Shown here: one piece after another, positions 45,101-56,080 of the stretch
Layout: every line of letters starts with the position of its first letter
Position numbering within the stretch: the stretch's first letter is position 1
Assembly: GCA_022478985.1 (NCBI GenBank)
Contig: JAKSZP010002681.1
Coordinates: forward strand, 124,001 to 188,000
DNA length: 64,000 bases
Source: Massospora cicadina
Taxonomy: Eukaryota > Entomophthoromycota > Entomophthoromycetes > Entomophthorales > Entomophthoraceae
Reading direction: 5' to 3'
Position numbers and translations under genes: made by a program
The notes under the pieces: model-generated
Told to the model about the DNA's origin: nothing
Database searches by the model: none
The model's input: the letters and a program-made list of their open reading frames with translations, nothing else

Positions 45101-47076
45101 CAAGCTTATTATCTTTCTATTTAAAAGTTTGTTGGTCATCTTTATATATCTAATAGTATTCAGGAGAATTGGTTGATGATTTACAGTATTATAATGTGTA
45201 CCACGTCTTGTGAACAACCTAAATCAAAATTCATTTTTAGAAAAAGTAAAACTACACTTCTCAAATAGGGTCTGCGCTTAGCCTTTTGATTTTCAAATAC
45301 CCAGAGAGTTGTATATAGGCATTAGCAAACAAAATAGAACAAAATTTTTTGTCATTAAGCCAAAGTTATTGTTGAGAAATATTACGTCTGGACAATAAGT
45401 CACCAATCCAGTGGATTGTATTTATAAGTCAAGAAAGTTACTCAAAGTAATAATAGTTTGGCGTTTCAAGGGAATTCTGCCAAAGCTTTGATGATAGAAC
45501 AAAACCCTACAATTGTATCAAACAGATATTTATTAAGAGGAAGGGTTGGACCCAATGAGGAATACCAAGGATTAAACGTTGAGCATGGGAACAATAAGGG
45601 GGAGGTTTTCAAGAAGTAAGAAAGTAGGGAAGATTAATTGAATTAGCTGTTAAAAATATATTAGATAAAAGGGTATCTTCAGGGCAATATCTCTTTATAT
45701 AAATTTTTACATTATCATATATCAAAGACCAGCAATCATCGTATCTCTTGTCCATTGCTCAGTGGGTGTTAGTCTGTGAAACCAGCTCAGCAGAATCAAC
45801 CAGATCCACCAAAAGTTAAAAATTATTTAGATTACTAGATTATCTGATACTTTACACTTAATTGAAGGTATAATAAGCACAAAGACAACTATTTATGTCA
45901 CTTAGTATGGAGAGAGTATATATGCGAATTAGCTAATAATGCTTGGTTTTTTTATGGTCTGGAAAGTATAAGCTCAGGCGTGGCAACATATTTCATGTTA
46001 TATTAGTATAATGGTGTAAGTATATTGATGTATAACTTTTAGGAAATTTTAGGTTAATTTTGGTCCCCACTGTAATTTAATGTCCTGTTGGTATGGTTAC
46101 TTTTATTAGAGCCTAGTGAATTGCACTTAATTTTTAGTATGATAGTACAATCTCCTGGTACAGCTATATTCCTGATGAAAGCTAATTGACATGCTGACAT
46201 CCTTCAACTCCAAGTTAACAAACCCTTGATTACAAAGTGGCAGGTCATCTTTATTCTAGTTGTAAGACTGTGAAAGGCTTGCCTTAGTACTTTTAAGGCT
46301 ATTTTCAAATCATTTTGTCATCCATTAGTCCTCAATAAGGAAGTCTCAATAAAAAAATCAAACTTCTGATTTGGTGAAATTCTAGAGAAGTTGATAATAC
46401 TAGTGAGCCAAAACAAGGCAGCAGTGAACTTTATGCTCTTAGAGATATAGACCTGTGCCTGCAGTGCCCTATTCTTTATGGTGGTATTGTCTGGCGCATG
46501 CTCAGAATTTTATAAGCTTAGTGGACAATTTTTAGATTAATTCAAACCTGTCTACAATTGGTGGTAATCTGGGTTTATTTATTAATAGTCAGTCCTTTAA
46601 GGCTAGATGATGTTAGTCAAACTAGCATCAGAGATATTCCTAAACAAATTATTAGTTTGCTAAGTCTATTAGGCTCTTCATCTGTGAAAAATAAACTTGA
46701 TTTTGTCTTATTTATGATAGTACTTAGCCTATTTAAAGGTTCAGCGGTCCATAGAGAACTTCCCAATTAAGAGAGATATAAAGATCTAATATAAGTTAAT
46801 TTATAATAGAAATATTTAGTACTATTTATAGTACTGAGGAGTTACATAAATAAAGGCTAACTTGATATCAAGGATATAAATTAAAGAATAAAAATTTAGA
46901 TAGTTAGGAATAATCCAAATTGTGTGGCAAGCTCTCTTATTCTCAGCAGTGGACCACTTCAAATTTTTGTTACCTATTTTTGTTATTTTATAACTAATGG
47001 GTAATGCTTGTTTCTTCATATTATAATTTAAGGCCTAACTTAATATAGGTCTAATTAAATACTATATTTAAGTTTA
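45101..47076. other. AT-rich DNA, possible 5' part of Ty3-I, otherwise unassigned
   Basis: About 2 kb of AT-rich sequence with stops in all frames. One 70-codon plus-strand open stretch (46558-46770) has no recognisable domain. By position the first kilobase could be protease and gag remains of Ty3-I, but no motif supports this. Confidence 0.4.
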
Positions 47077-47157
47077 AGAGGGTTATTCAGAAAGTAAGGT
47101 CCAAATAACCCTAATATTTTTATAAGAAATCAGACCTTACTTTCTAAATAACCCTCG
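47077..47157. mobile_element. Mariner-like MITE, 81 bp
   Basis: 24-bp terminal inverted repeats lie at 47078-47101 and 47133-47156 and match at 23 positions. They begin GAGGGTTATT and continue AGAAAGTAAGGTC. TA dinucleotides flank both ends at the same offset (47075-47076 and 47158-47159), as expected for Tc1/mariner TA target duplication. The 31-bp centre has no coding capacity. The GTTATTCAGAAAGTAAGG shape is like the ends of mariner-family transposons (general knowledge; not searched). Confidence 0.8.
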
Positions 47158-47159
47158 TA

Positions 47160-47561
47160 ATATTATAGGATAATTGGAAAAACTATAACTAAATGATTAA
47201 CACAAAGTCAAGGCTTCACCCTTGATAGAGGAAATCCTGACAATGATGGCTTTTAATTTAAGCTTATTTAATATAATATTAATGTAGGTGCATCATACTT
47301 AAGCAACAAAGCTATTATTGTGGTAAAATATATAGTGTCATATTACCCTATGTATATTTGAATGTCTTTGCATAAATGAGGGTTTGTTTTCTTGGCCTCA
47401 ATAGCTATATCCACGTGGACCACATCCAACTTGAGGTTATCACCAGAGGCGTATGAAAATACTTGTTGTTTCAACTGTAGATTGATAGGCTTTAGTAAAA
47501 GTTTCTGCGCCAATTTGGCCTTTTATTCTTTCCAAAAGTGGGTGGTTACCACTAACACATC
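47160..47561. other. Short unassigned stretch before Ty3-H
   Basis: About 0.4 kb. A 63-codon plus-strand open stretch begins at 47392 and runs into the LTR. On the minus strand an equally open reading is present (LVVTTHFWKE, then KLDVVHVDIAIEA). Neither matches a known domain. Confidence 0.4.
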
Positions 47562-47566
47562 CATGG
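47562..47566 (+). repeat. TSD of Ty3-H, left copy
   Basis: CATGG, repeated at 61983-61987. Confidence 0.8.
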
Positions 47567-48403
47567 TATGGGAATTTATATGACCACATTATCCAGCTTG
47601 CGAATTATCTAAGCTTCAGTTAATTTAAGATAATTGGTTCATTTATTTAGTTTAGCTTATTGATTAAGCTTTGAGACATTGATTGATTATTCCATCTCAT
47701 TGGTGATAATCACCAATTAAATGGTTAGTTGTAATGCCATAGGATCATATCCAATAATAAACATAGTTACAATTTCATTGGGGATTGTTGCCAATAATTT
47801 GGAGATGAGTAATTTAACTTGAGTTTGGCAATTACTCATGGGAAATCGTCAGGTTTGGTAGCCAACATGTGGGCTGATGCAAATAGTGATTTAATTACAC
47901 TATTTCTTGTAATTATCAGCTGGAGTATTTCCCTCAATTGAACCAATATCCCTTTTCTGTCAGCTAGGTATGCCAAGATATCCCTTTTTGGCTAGGTGTG
48001 CTGAGAACCTCGTGGATATTCCTTTTCTGTCAGCTAGGTGTGCTGAGAACCTCATGGTTACCACAAGTACCCCATATCACATATTCTTCATCATTTTTAC
48101 CCTATAAATATTCCCTCTCTCTACTAATAAAAACACCTTAGTACTGTGAATACTTTATTGTTTCCAATTGTGGATTGTTTACTTTAAAGTGAAGTTGTGA
48201 AGAAGTCTTCCATCTAAGTGTCAACGTCAGAGTGAAGCTGAAGTCACTTAAATCCTTTTATATTGCCAGAGTAAGGCTGAAGCTACCCATATATCTAACT
48301 CTATCAGGCTAATTGTCTTCATACAATTAGAAAATTCATATTTATTTCCAGAGTCAATAGTTAAGCAAACCTGTGCACTAGTAGAGACCCTGCGGTTTTT
48401 ACA
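47567..48403 (+). repeat. 5' LTR of Ty3-H
   Basis: It begins TATGGGAATTTATATGACC (the 3' LTR has TGTGGG, so the TG was mutated) and ends GGTTTTTACA. Three diverged tandem units of 35-39 bp, around TTTTCTGTCAGCTAGGTGTG and CTGAGAACCTCGTGG, occupy about 47950-48055, upstream of the TATA box, as expected for U3 enhancer-type repeats. Confidence 0.92.
48103..48131 (+). promoter_or_regulatory. LTR core promoter and polyadenylation signal of Ty3-H
   Basis: TATAAATA at 48103-48110 is followed by AATAAA at 48126-48131. The same pair occurs in the 3' LTR (61682-61689 and 61705-61710). Transcription would start about 25-35 bp after the TATA box (inference). Confidence 0.65.
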
Positions 48404-48405
48404 CG

Positions 48406-48423
48406 TGGTGCTCACTACAGGGG
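48406..48423 (+). promoter_or_regulatory. Primer-binding site of Ty3-H
   Basis: TGGTGCTCACTACAGGGG begins two bases after the LTR. It shares TGGTGCTC and a downstream CAGGG with Ty3-G. Confidence 0.72.
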
Positions 48424-48479
48424 CTGAGTCAAGTTTATAAGAACATAATAACACCGAATTTTCTAACTAATTTGGAACA

Positions 48480-50654
48480 TTGAAGAAACAAAGAAACAGA
48501 GTCATCAGCAGACCACTGAGGAAATATCCAACATGAAGGTGGTTTACTGGTGGATCCTCAATATATCCATATATTGACAATTGGAGTAAATGAGAACGCC
48601 ATAAAAATTTATGAACCACCTTCAGAGAGAATCTGAGATAATATACCCAGCATCAGTGATATCCTAATGAGGGGATTCCAAATTTTGTTGACCGATACAT
48701 TAGACCAAATCTGTGCATTATTCCACCACACTACCAATCAGGAAGAGCAAAGACAACACTTTGAAAACTTCCCTAATATGAAAACTCAATCATTAATAGG
48801 ATACTTGCAGAGCATTAGTAATATTGGCGATTATATTATCAAATATGTACAGCCAACTACCCAAAACATGAGAGCCATTCAAGTACAGAAGCAGGCAGTG
48901 ATTGCTGATATTGTTGAGTATACTCAAAATAACAGCATACAACAGCAGGCGCTGGTGTGACAATTAGATGTCAGTTTTCAGCAGATTCGCACTGGTTTGG
49001 ATTCCACATTGCAGTGTGTCCACCAATTAAACACCCAAATCAAGAATCTGGTGGCCGAGTTAAATACAAAGCTTTGGGGAATAGTTGAGGAGATCATCAA
49101 CCAAATCAGGTTCAATCACCAATGGAAATATGATGTGGATAAGCATTGACGATTAGCTAAATCAAATATTGCTGATTTGATTCAAGCTCAGGAGGCAGTT
49201 GTGCCAATGGCTGCAACCAACACCAAAACTCACACGGTCTTGCTCAATTTAGTTAAAGGAAAACAGGAAATTAAGAATACCGTTGATAATATGGAAAGAA
49301 AATTTGAACAACTCAACAAAGAGATGAGAGCTGAAATTGATAAGCTTTGCATGGAAATAGAAATCGTCAACAAGGATGCTTTAGAATTGGCAACTCAATC
49401 TGAGTTAGATTCACTGAAACATAAAGTCATTAAATTTAATGATGAAATGTCCAAGTATGAAAAAGAGAACTGAGAAATCTATGAGCATTTATTCCATGTC
49501 CAAAACTGAGAGGTCAAGTTGCAGAAAGAAATCAAAACTCTGAAAGCAATTATACAAGAAGAAATTGATAAGAATCGTCAACTTCTGAAAAAGACTGAAA
49601 ACGCTTGGCTTGGGAAGATAAAATCCTAAGATAATTGTATAACCTCGAAGACTCTAAGTGTACTTGTCCATGGGATGAGTATCATGAGGCGAATCTATTT
49701 GAGGAGGAATTGGCATCCATTGAAGCAGAGAGTATCACCAACAGCACCATTCAATCTGTTTGGTAAATGCCCTTAATCATTGCAGCACTTCCTGAAGCAA
49801 CAACCAAAGCAACTCCAATGTCTGGTCAAATCCCAATTAGAAGTTCTGGTCCAATTATTGTTGAAGATTTCAAGAGTACTCTGAAGTTGCCCACTTTCCA
49901 TCAGGATAATGCGCCTGCCTTCTTCCAGTTATTGAAATGACAATGTACAGTTATAGTGACTGACAAAAAGCTGCCACCGTCATAAATTGTCTCAATACTT
50001 CATACCAAAACCTAGTTTTGCCTTACCTCCATGGGGAGAACTGGAGTTACAAGGAGGCGAAGGAGGTGATTCTGACTGAATTTAGTAGTCCAGATAAAAT
50101 GGCAGCTCATAAACAAGAATTCATAAGCATTCAATCTAAGAAGGACAAAATGGCGAGTTCATTCTCCGACCATTTTTATGAAGAAGCTCAGATCCTCAAT
50201 GGGGCCAACATGATGACCAATTTGATGGGAGAATTGTGATGCAAAACATGTTGCGCCCTCATTGAGAATTACACCAAATGATGTCCTCCACTTTGACCAG
50301 TAAATACACCATTGCTCAAATGGTAGAACAACTAAGAGTTTTATCAGCAACGTTTGATGCACAAAATTGTACAATAAGTCAAATAACCAGTCAAACAATA
50401 ATAAGGGATCAGGACAATTCCCCAAAAAATCAAGAGATTTCAATAACCATGGGAATCAAGATAAACTGAATGAAAAAGCAAAACCATTAAAACCTTGTTT
50501 AACTTGCAATAAGTGTGGACAGCTTGGGCACTTCGCCAATAACTGTGGACGATGCAAACCAAAGGATCAGGTTAACTTAGTCCAGCATAATGATAAGCAG
50601 GAAACTTCTGACGGGAGGGAAAAGACCATGCACTCTAGATGTGGAACAGTCTAG
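48480..50654 (+). pseudogene. Ty3-H gag with coiled coil and zinc knuckle, interrupted
   Basis: Open pieces at 48667-48960 and 49177-49473, linked by in-frame TGA codons, form a long helical region. KNTVDNMERKFEQLNKEMRA is typical coiled coil. A retrotransposon-gag block follows: FKSTLKLPTFHQDNAPAFFQ (about 49870-49930), then LPYLHGENWSYKEAKEVILT (about 50015-50080). The zinc knuckle CNKCGQLGHFANNC (CX2CX4HX4C) lies at 50505-50546. In-frame stops include TGA at 48958, 49147, 49471, 49507, 49938, 50237 and 50279, and TAA near 49758. Frameshifts lie near 49625, 49985 and 50380. Most TGAs stand where Arg (CGA) is plausible. Confidence 0.85.
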
Positions 50655-51700
50655 AACTGCAGATAATCAAGTTCCTTCAGATAAATCAGATAGTTTGGAC
50701 AAGTTGGACCTATTTGCAGATGAGCCTGAATTAGATCCCCTTCATCAGATCATGTACCAAGATGTAAATGTAATAACATGATCAAAAATCAAAGGAGATT
50801 GCCCCTGAAATTATACAGGAGGTAGCTCGCCCGTATGCCTGACAGATAATGGAGAAGGTCCAAAACTCCAAAGATGAGATGGACTTATTGAATACCAAGT
50901 TATATGGAGTTAATATATCGATTTCAATTGGTACAATCCAAGAAACATTCCCTGATATAACAGCACAGTAAATTATACCTTGGATTTGGCCAACAATTCT
51001 GCTATACATGCAGTAAACAATAGCTTATCTTATTTTTCTAAGTGCACATATACAGATTTTTTGGTGAACCAAATCCCCATCAGAGCAATAATTGACAGTG
51101 GAGCGCCGATTAATATAGTATTAACCAAACTAGTAAAGAAATTAAAGGGTAAACTGGATTTGGAGCATTAGAAGCAGTATGGGATGGCAGGCTCTGACTC
51201 TACAACTTTCTTTGGGGCTTATAGCGCTTTACCGCTACAGTTTGGATCCTTGGTCATATCAGCGCCAGCGACTGTTCTAGCCAACCATAATTATGACATA
51301 CTCATTGGCACTGACTTCATGTGGAAGTATGGGGTCAAATGTGACTTTGAGGAAGACACTTTGACGATTCTGGGGAAGACGTTGCCACTGGTATATCAAC
51401 ACGAGGGGAAAGCGCCCCTTAGTAGACAGAACAATTTCATAAACTTAGTCTATAAGGATGGAATATTACCTATTGGTTACGAATTAGTTGGAAGAAAAGC
51501 CCAGAAATTATCTAAATATGTAAACAAAAATTGTGTGATTCCGATCTGTTCTAAAAAAGATGTCATAGTTCATCTGGGAATGCAACAAATCGTGGAGACT
51601 GGACTGACCTTGGAGATCCCAGAGCAGTTATATTCAGAAATCAAAGCTCTTTGGCAACAATTGAGGATTGAACCTTAGGTAGCCTCAGAAATTTTAGTCC
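50655..51700 (+). pseudogene. Ty3-H aspartic protease
   Basis: IIDSGAPINIVLTKLVKK carries the catalytic DSG (Asp codon at 51094). An open piece 51184-51678 includes NHNYDILIGTDFMWKYGVKC, the second conserved protease block (ILG-type). TAG codons at 51169 and 51676 and TGA codons at 50779 and 50840 interrupt the frame. The TAGs fit CAG-to-TAG changes. The catalytic core looks intact, but the reading frame is not. Confidence 0.82.
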
Positions 51701-53290
51701 CTGGTCATGAGGAGATTCAGGTCCTTTTAGCCAATCTAGGAAAATCTCCAATAAAGGTCAAATGACACCAGGTGGTTGCATTTGCCCAACTAAAACCAGT
51801 ATTGGAGATTTGCTCCTTCCACAAATTCGGTGAATTGGATGAATTGGGACTTCCAAAAGAAAATGATGGGAATATCCATATGCTAATTGAACGGGATTGA
51901 TTAGTTGGATTAACGGAAGACCAGAAAGATGAAGTTCTGGCCTTACTTGAAAAATATTGAGTTATTTTTGCGCAGGATGACCATGATCTTTGGTGTGTGA
52001 AGGATGTTTTGCACCGAGTCAATACTGGGGATGATGGGCCAATTTGATTGAGGCCTATTCAACGGTCTAGGGCAGCAGATGCAGTTGTTGTCAAAAAAAA
52101 ATTGAAAACTCTTAGAGCATGGAATGCTTGTACCATCGTCCAGTCCATGGGCGAGTCTTATATTAATAGTTAAGATTAAAGACAGTTCAAATTGAGTTGT
52201 AATAGATTACCAACGGTTAAATAAAATCATGAAAAAGGACTTGTACCCCCTGCTTAGGATCAATGACGCGCTGAATTGGTTAGAAGGAGCCAAGTTTTTC
52301 TCCACTATGGACTTAATCTCTGGATATTGGCAGATAGATATGCCCCCAGAAGACCAAGAGAAGTGTGCTATTATCACAGCACAGGGTTGTATCAGCTAAC
52401 GAGGATGCCTCAAGGCTTATGCAACGCCCCCACGACATTTCAATGGGCTATGGACACGATTTTGTTGGATCTGAAGCTGTGCTGTGTCTTGGTTTATCTG
52501 GACAACATTAATGTATTCAGCCAAACGTTTACCAGTCATCTACAACATCTTGAGGAAGTATTCGAGTGACTGGATTCAGAAAATCTCAAAATCAAGCCAA
52601 GAAAATGTCATTTCTTAAAGGAGGAATTAGAATACTTAGGATTCGTAGTCAACGCTGAGGGACTTAAGCCCCAAGTCCAAAAGATAGAAGCAATTAATTA
52701 GATGTCAGTCCCCAAGAGTGTATGCAATATTCAAGTTTTCCTTGGAATGGTCAGCTACTATCGCCTATTCATTAAGGATTTCACAAAAATAGCCAAGCTG
52801 CTTTTCCACCTATTGAAAGATCTGAAGAAGGGATTTGTCTGGAGTAATGAGGCTCAACTTGCATTTGATGAATTAAGGATGTACTTGACAATGAGTCCAA
52901 TTTTAAAATACCCAAATTTTGAGAAGCCATTCATTATTTAATTAGATGCGTCGCTGATGGCAATAGGCGCTGTCCTTATCCTAGTTGATGATAAGGGGGA
53001 TGAACACCCTGTAGCATATGTCAGCCAAACACTGTCAAAGGCCAAGAGGAACTATACAGTTATGGAGCAAGAATGTCTTGTGGTTATTTATGCCTGCAAA
53101 AAGTTTTGAGTCTATATCCAGGGAACGCACTTCAAGGTTGTGACTGACCATGCCTCTCTCCAATGGCTTCATAACCTTAAAGAACCAGAGGGGAGATTGG
53201 CGCGGTGGGCTTTGAAGTTACAGGCCTACAATTTTGAGAATAGAACATCAGGGAGAGATAAGAATCAGAGCGCTGATGGTCTGTTTAGGT
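51701..53290 (+). pseudogene. Ty3-H reverse transcriptase and RNase H
   Basis: RT: VVIDYQRLNKIMKKDLYPLL (about 52196-52255), FFSTMDLISGYWQIDMPPED (about 52300-52355), LTRMPQGLCNAPTTFQWAMD, then VYLDNINVFSQTF with the active site YLDN at 52495-52506, so the second Asp is Asn (G to A). The connection VFLGMVSYYRLFIKDFTKIA follows at about 52735. RNase H: DASLMAIGAVLILVD, MEQECLVVIYACKKF, VVTDHASLQWLHNLKEPEGR (about 53137-53195) and a final SADGL Asp. In-frame TGA codons are at 51763, 51898, 51958, 52045, 52193, 52567 and 53107; TAG 52699 and TAA 52939 also occur. Frameshifts lie near 52100 and 52385. Confidence 0.88.
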
Positions 53291-54523
53291 TGCCAACTGT
53301 TCTTGCTGTGCAAGATTGTGCTGATGACCTATTCAAGCAAATGATCCATGGGGAATTGCAGGAAGAGCCAACCAAAATTCAAAAAGCGTTAAAGAAGGCA
53401 ATGGAAAATACTGAGCTCATTAATGGACAATTATTCAAAATAATGGACGAAAAGAGGCTTTTATTTCCAAAACTATTGGAATGCACTGAGATAATTCAGG
53501 CCACCCACAAGGTCATCGGACATGGTGGGTTAAAGAAGATGCTCAAACATCTCTGGAAATACTACTATTGGGAATCACTGAATTTCGACGTTACCAATTA
53601 TATCACCTGTTGTGTGGAATGTCAGATCCATAAGCCTCATAAGAATGTGATGAATTACTGATTAGTGAAGCCAGGGTTTGCTTGGCACACGGTTTCAATC
53701 AACATTATGGGACCACTAAGTGTGAGTACAGGCGGTGTACGTTACATAGTAGTAGCAATTGACCACCTTATGAGATGGGTTGAAACCTGAGCCTTGAGTC
53801 AAGCAGATGCATTAAGTACCTCTAAGTTCATCATGGAGCAGGTGGTATACTGACATGGGTGTCCTCAAGTGTTGCTGAGTGACAATGGGACTAATTTTAC
53901 CTCATTTGTAATTCCACGTTTGAATGAACTAATGGGAATTAAGGGGGTGGTGTCTGCACCCTATTGACCTGAAACAAATGGAGTTGTTTAATGAGTCAAT
54001 GAGACACTTGCCACTATGCTAAGGAAGCTGTTCTCAGGTAAAGCGTCATCTTGGGCGTCTTATCTAAGTTTGGTAACTTTTGCATATAATATCAGTTTCC
54101 ATTTGGCAACAGAAAAAACGCCATTTGATTTATGTACAGTTGTAGAGCAGCATTGCTGCCAATTCTCTATTCAGAAGTGGACCTGACTCTGGGGATGAGT
54201 GCAGATATATATATATATCAACTCATGAACATAATAGGGGATCTACAATCTCAAGCCTATGATACAACAATCAAGAGAAGGGTTCAGGCTAAAAAAGCTG
54301 ATGATAAGAGTTGATCCACTCTTAGGGAATTTACTGTTGGAGATCAAGTAGCCTATTGCAATACTCATGGGTTCAGTCGCCAAAATAAGCTAGATGCGTT
54401 ATGGTTGGGAACTTTTGAGGTTATTGCAAAAATGGCAAATGATGCCTATACAATCAAGAATATATCCAATGGCCATGTGATTAATAGAGTACACAGCAAA
54501 TTTCTCAAAAAATGGTATTAAAA
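53291..54523 (+). pseudogene. Ty3-H integrase
   Basis: Zinc-binding HHCC: ATHKVIGHGGLKKML (about 53500-53545) and CCVECQIHKPH (about 53608-53640). In the catalytic core the first Asp is Asn (INIMGPLSV, near 53700) and the second is kept ([10 protein letters not shown], about 53872-53905). The third, Glu, is replaced by TAA at 53989-53991, immediately followed by TGA (GVV-stop-stop-VNETL). The C-terminal module NKLDALWLGTFEVIAK ends with KFLKKWY and TAA at about 54519. No chromodomain follows. TGA codons are at 53659, 53788, 53851, 53965, 53992 and 54312. Two of the three catalytic residues are lost, so it is inactive. Confidence 0.86.
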
Positions 54524-54660
54524 AAATTCTATATATATATAAAAAAAACTTTAAAAATTTAAAAATAATGAAAAAATGGATAAAAAAAAAGAAAAACATA
54601 ATAATTAAATAAATAATACTAATAAAAAAGTTATTTTAAATTATTTTTATTTTTTAAGCC
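54524..54660. other. A/T-rich low-complexity linker
   Basis: Runs of A and AT dinucleotides (ATATATATATAAAAAAAA and similar) follow the integrase stop. No coding signal. Confidence 0.7.
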
Positions 54661-54664
54661 TCAG

Positions 54665-55831
54665 GTTGTGAATTGCAAGCTCCTCTTTAACACCTCTGGG
54701 GGAGGGAGGTTAGACGATAATGTTGTGGAAGAGGTCACTGAAGTAGATCTGAGATCAAATACTTGCAAGGGAAAGAGCTAGCTGAAACCAAGTTCTTTGA
54801 ACTTGGGGAGGATTCTGCGAATATGAAATGATGGGAGAGTAATGGGGACGTCCAGTTCAGCAAGTCAGGAAACCCTGGATCAGGGAGGAAAACAGCAATG
54901 CAGAAATATGCAATCTGCAAACAAGTCCATGAAATCTCAATATGGCACAGGTGCTGGAAGCTGTGTTCAGAGTGCTTGACAATGAGCTTCAAGAACACTT
55001 GGCATATGAGAGAACAACGAACAAGGGAAATGTGCGGGGGGCTGCTGAACCATACCACCAATTATTGCCATTAAGGAAAGATATCACCAGATAGTCCCTG
55101 TTGCGAAGTAATTGTGCAGGCAGCAAATAGCATCTTGGAGGCAGAAGCTGCGGGCCTCCTGGAACTGGAAAGGAAAGGAAAGGTGAAATTTTGGTAAGGC
55201 GGGGAGTGAAGTAGCCCACATACAATGTTCTTGCACTGCGAATCTGAGTGCAAAGAAGGCAGAATCCCAATCAAGTAAACTATTGAGGGCATGAGGCGTG
55301 AAGGAGATATTAAGTGCCTTGGTCAATTTAGACCAAAGTTCATGATATGGAAGTTCTGCGTGCTCATCATTACAGATTGTCAATTTTGTAGAAAAGATAG
55401 TTGGTTTATAAAATTGGCCAATTGGAAAAGGAACTCAGGTAGAAGATCTGACTTGATCAGGAAAGATTGATCTAAGTTGGGAGAAATCACCTCATTATTC
55501 TCAAGGGCAATTACTGGATTTAGCACAATTGGGAGCCAAATCCAGTAATGTCTCAAAATTGAGCTTGGCGACAAGAGAATGAGGGATGAAAGAATGGGAG
55601 TTCAATCATGAAACCACCAACCCTGTCCCCTCTTTAGAAATTAGCATCGTGGTGGGAAGAGCTGAAGAGGGGATCGCTTAAATCAAGTTGACTCAGGGGC
55701 TGGATCTAGCTGGAGCAGAAAGGATACCTCTTTGAGCAGTTTGTGACATCACCCAAAAATGGGAGGCGTTTGCTTCGCTCAGACTAGATAAGATCCATTC
55801 ATAGAAGGAGTTATTGGATGAAGACATTTTT
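54665..55831 (-). pseudogene. Antisense coding remnant in the 3' region of Ty3-H
   Basis: The minus strand carries a protein-like reading of about 390 codons with fewer stops than the plus strand. It starts MSSSNNSFYEWILSSLSEAN (ATG near 55831) and continues through pieces such as KPTIFSTKLTICNDEHAELP, YHELWSKLTKALNISFTPHA and LNSLLDWDSAFFALRFAVQE. The longest clean piece is 55383-55084. Several frameshifts and TGA/TAA stops occur. I recognise no domain. It sits between integrase and polypurine tract, reading towards integrase. Some plant Ty3 elements (for example Grande1) carry an antisense ORF here (family knowledge); relation to those is not shown. Confidence 0.5.
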
Positions 55832-55848
55832 TTGCTGATAATCTGGTC

Positions 55849-55861
55849 AAGAGGGGGGATG
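55849..55861 (+). promoter_or_regulatory. Polypurine tract of Ty3-H
   Basis: AAGAGGGGGGATG directly precedes the 3' LTR start TGTGGG. It is the typical plus-strand primer position. Confidence 0.8.
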
Positions 55862-55990
55862 TGTGGGAATTTATATGACCACATTATCAGCTTGCAAATT
55901 ATCTAAGCTTCAATTCAAGATAATTAGTTCATTTATTTAATTTAGCTTATTGATTAAGCTTTGAGAAGTTGATCAATTATTCCATCTCAT
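55862..55990 (+). repeat. 3' LTR of Ty3-H, first part
   Basis: It begins TGTGGGAATTTATATGACC and aligns with 47567 onward. It is broken at ATCTCAT (55990) by LINE-K. Confidence 0.9.
55972..55990 (+). repeat. TSD of LINE-K, left copy
   Basis: atcaattattccatctcat is repeated at 61259-61277. The first one or two bases could belong to the A-rich LINE end. Confidence 0.88.
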
Positions 55991-56080
55991 ACTTTTCTTT
56001 CTCGTTGCAAACACTTTTGCAACCCATTCAATTCAAGACTAAATCTAGTTTGATAATCTCATAGAGATTAGTCTGCGCCC

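Noticed and set aside
46558..46770. 70-codon open frame, hydrophobic
   Set aside because: No domain, no context; possible chance frame in AT-rich DNA.
47392..47583. 63-codon open frame entering the Ty3-H LTR
   Set aside because: No recognisable domain, and it ends inside the LTR; likely chance.
54205..54245. ATATATATAT run in the Ty3-H integrase region, and another at 54530-54545
   Set aside because: Short simple repeats in AT-rich DNA; no function indicated.
48958..54314. TGA as a sense codon (variant genetic code)
   Set aside because: The LINEs use TGG for Trp and TGA as a normal terminator, and many Ty3-H TGAs fit CGA (Arg) rather than one consistent amino acid. Deamination explains them better.
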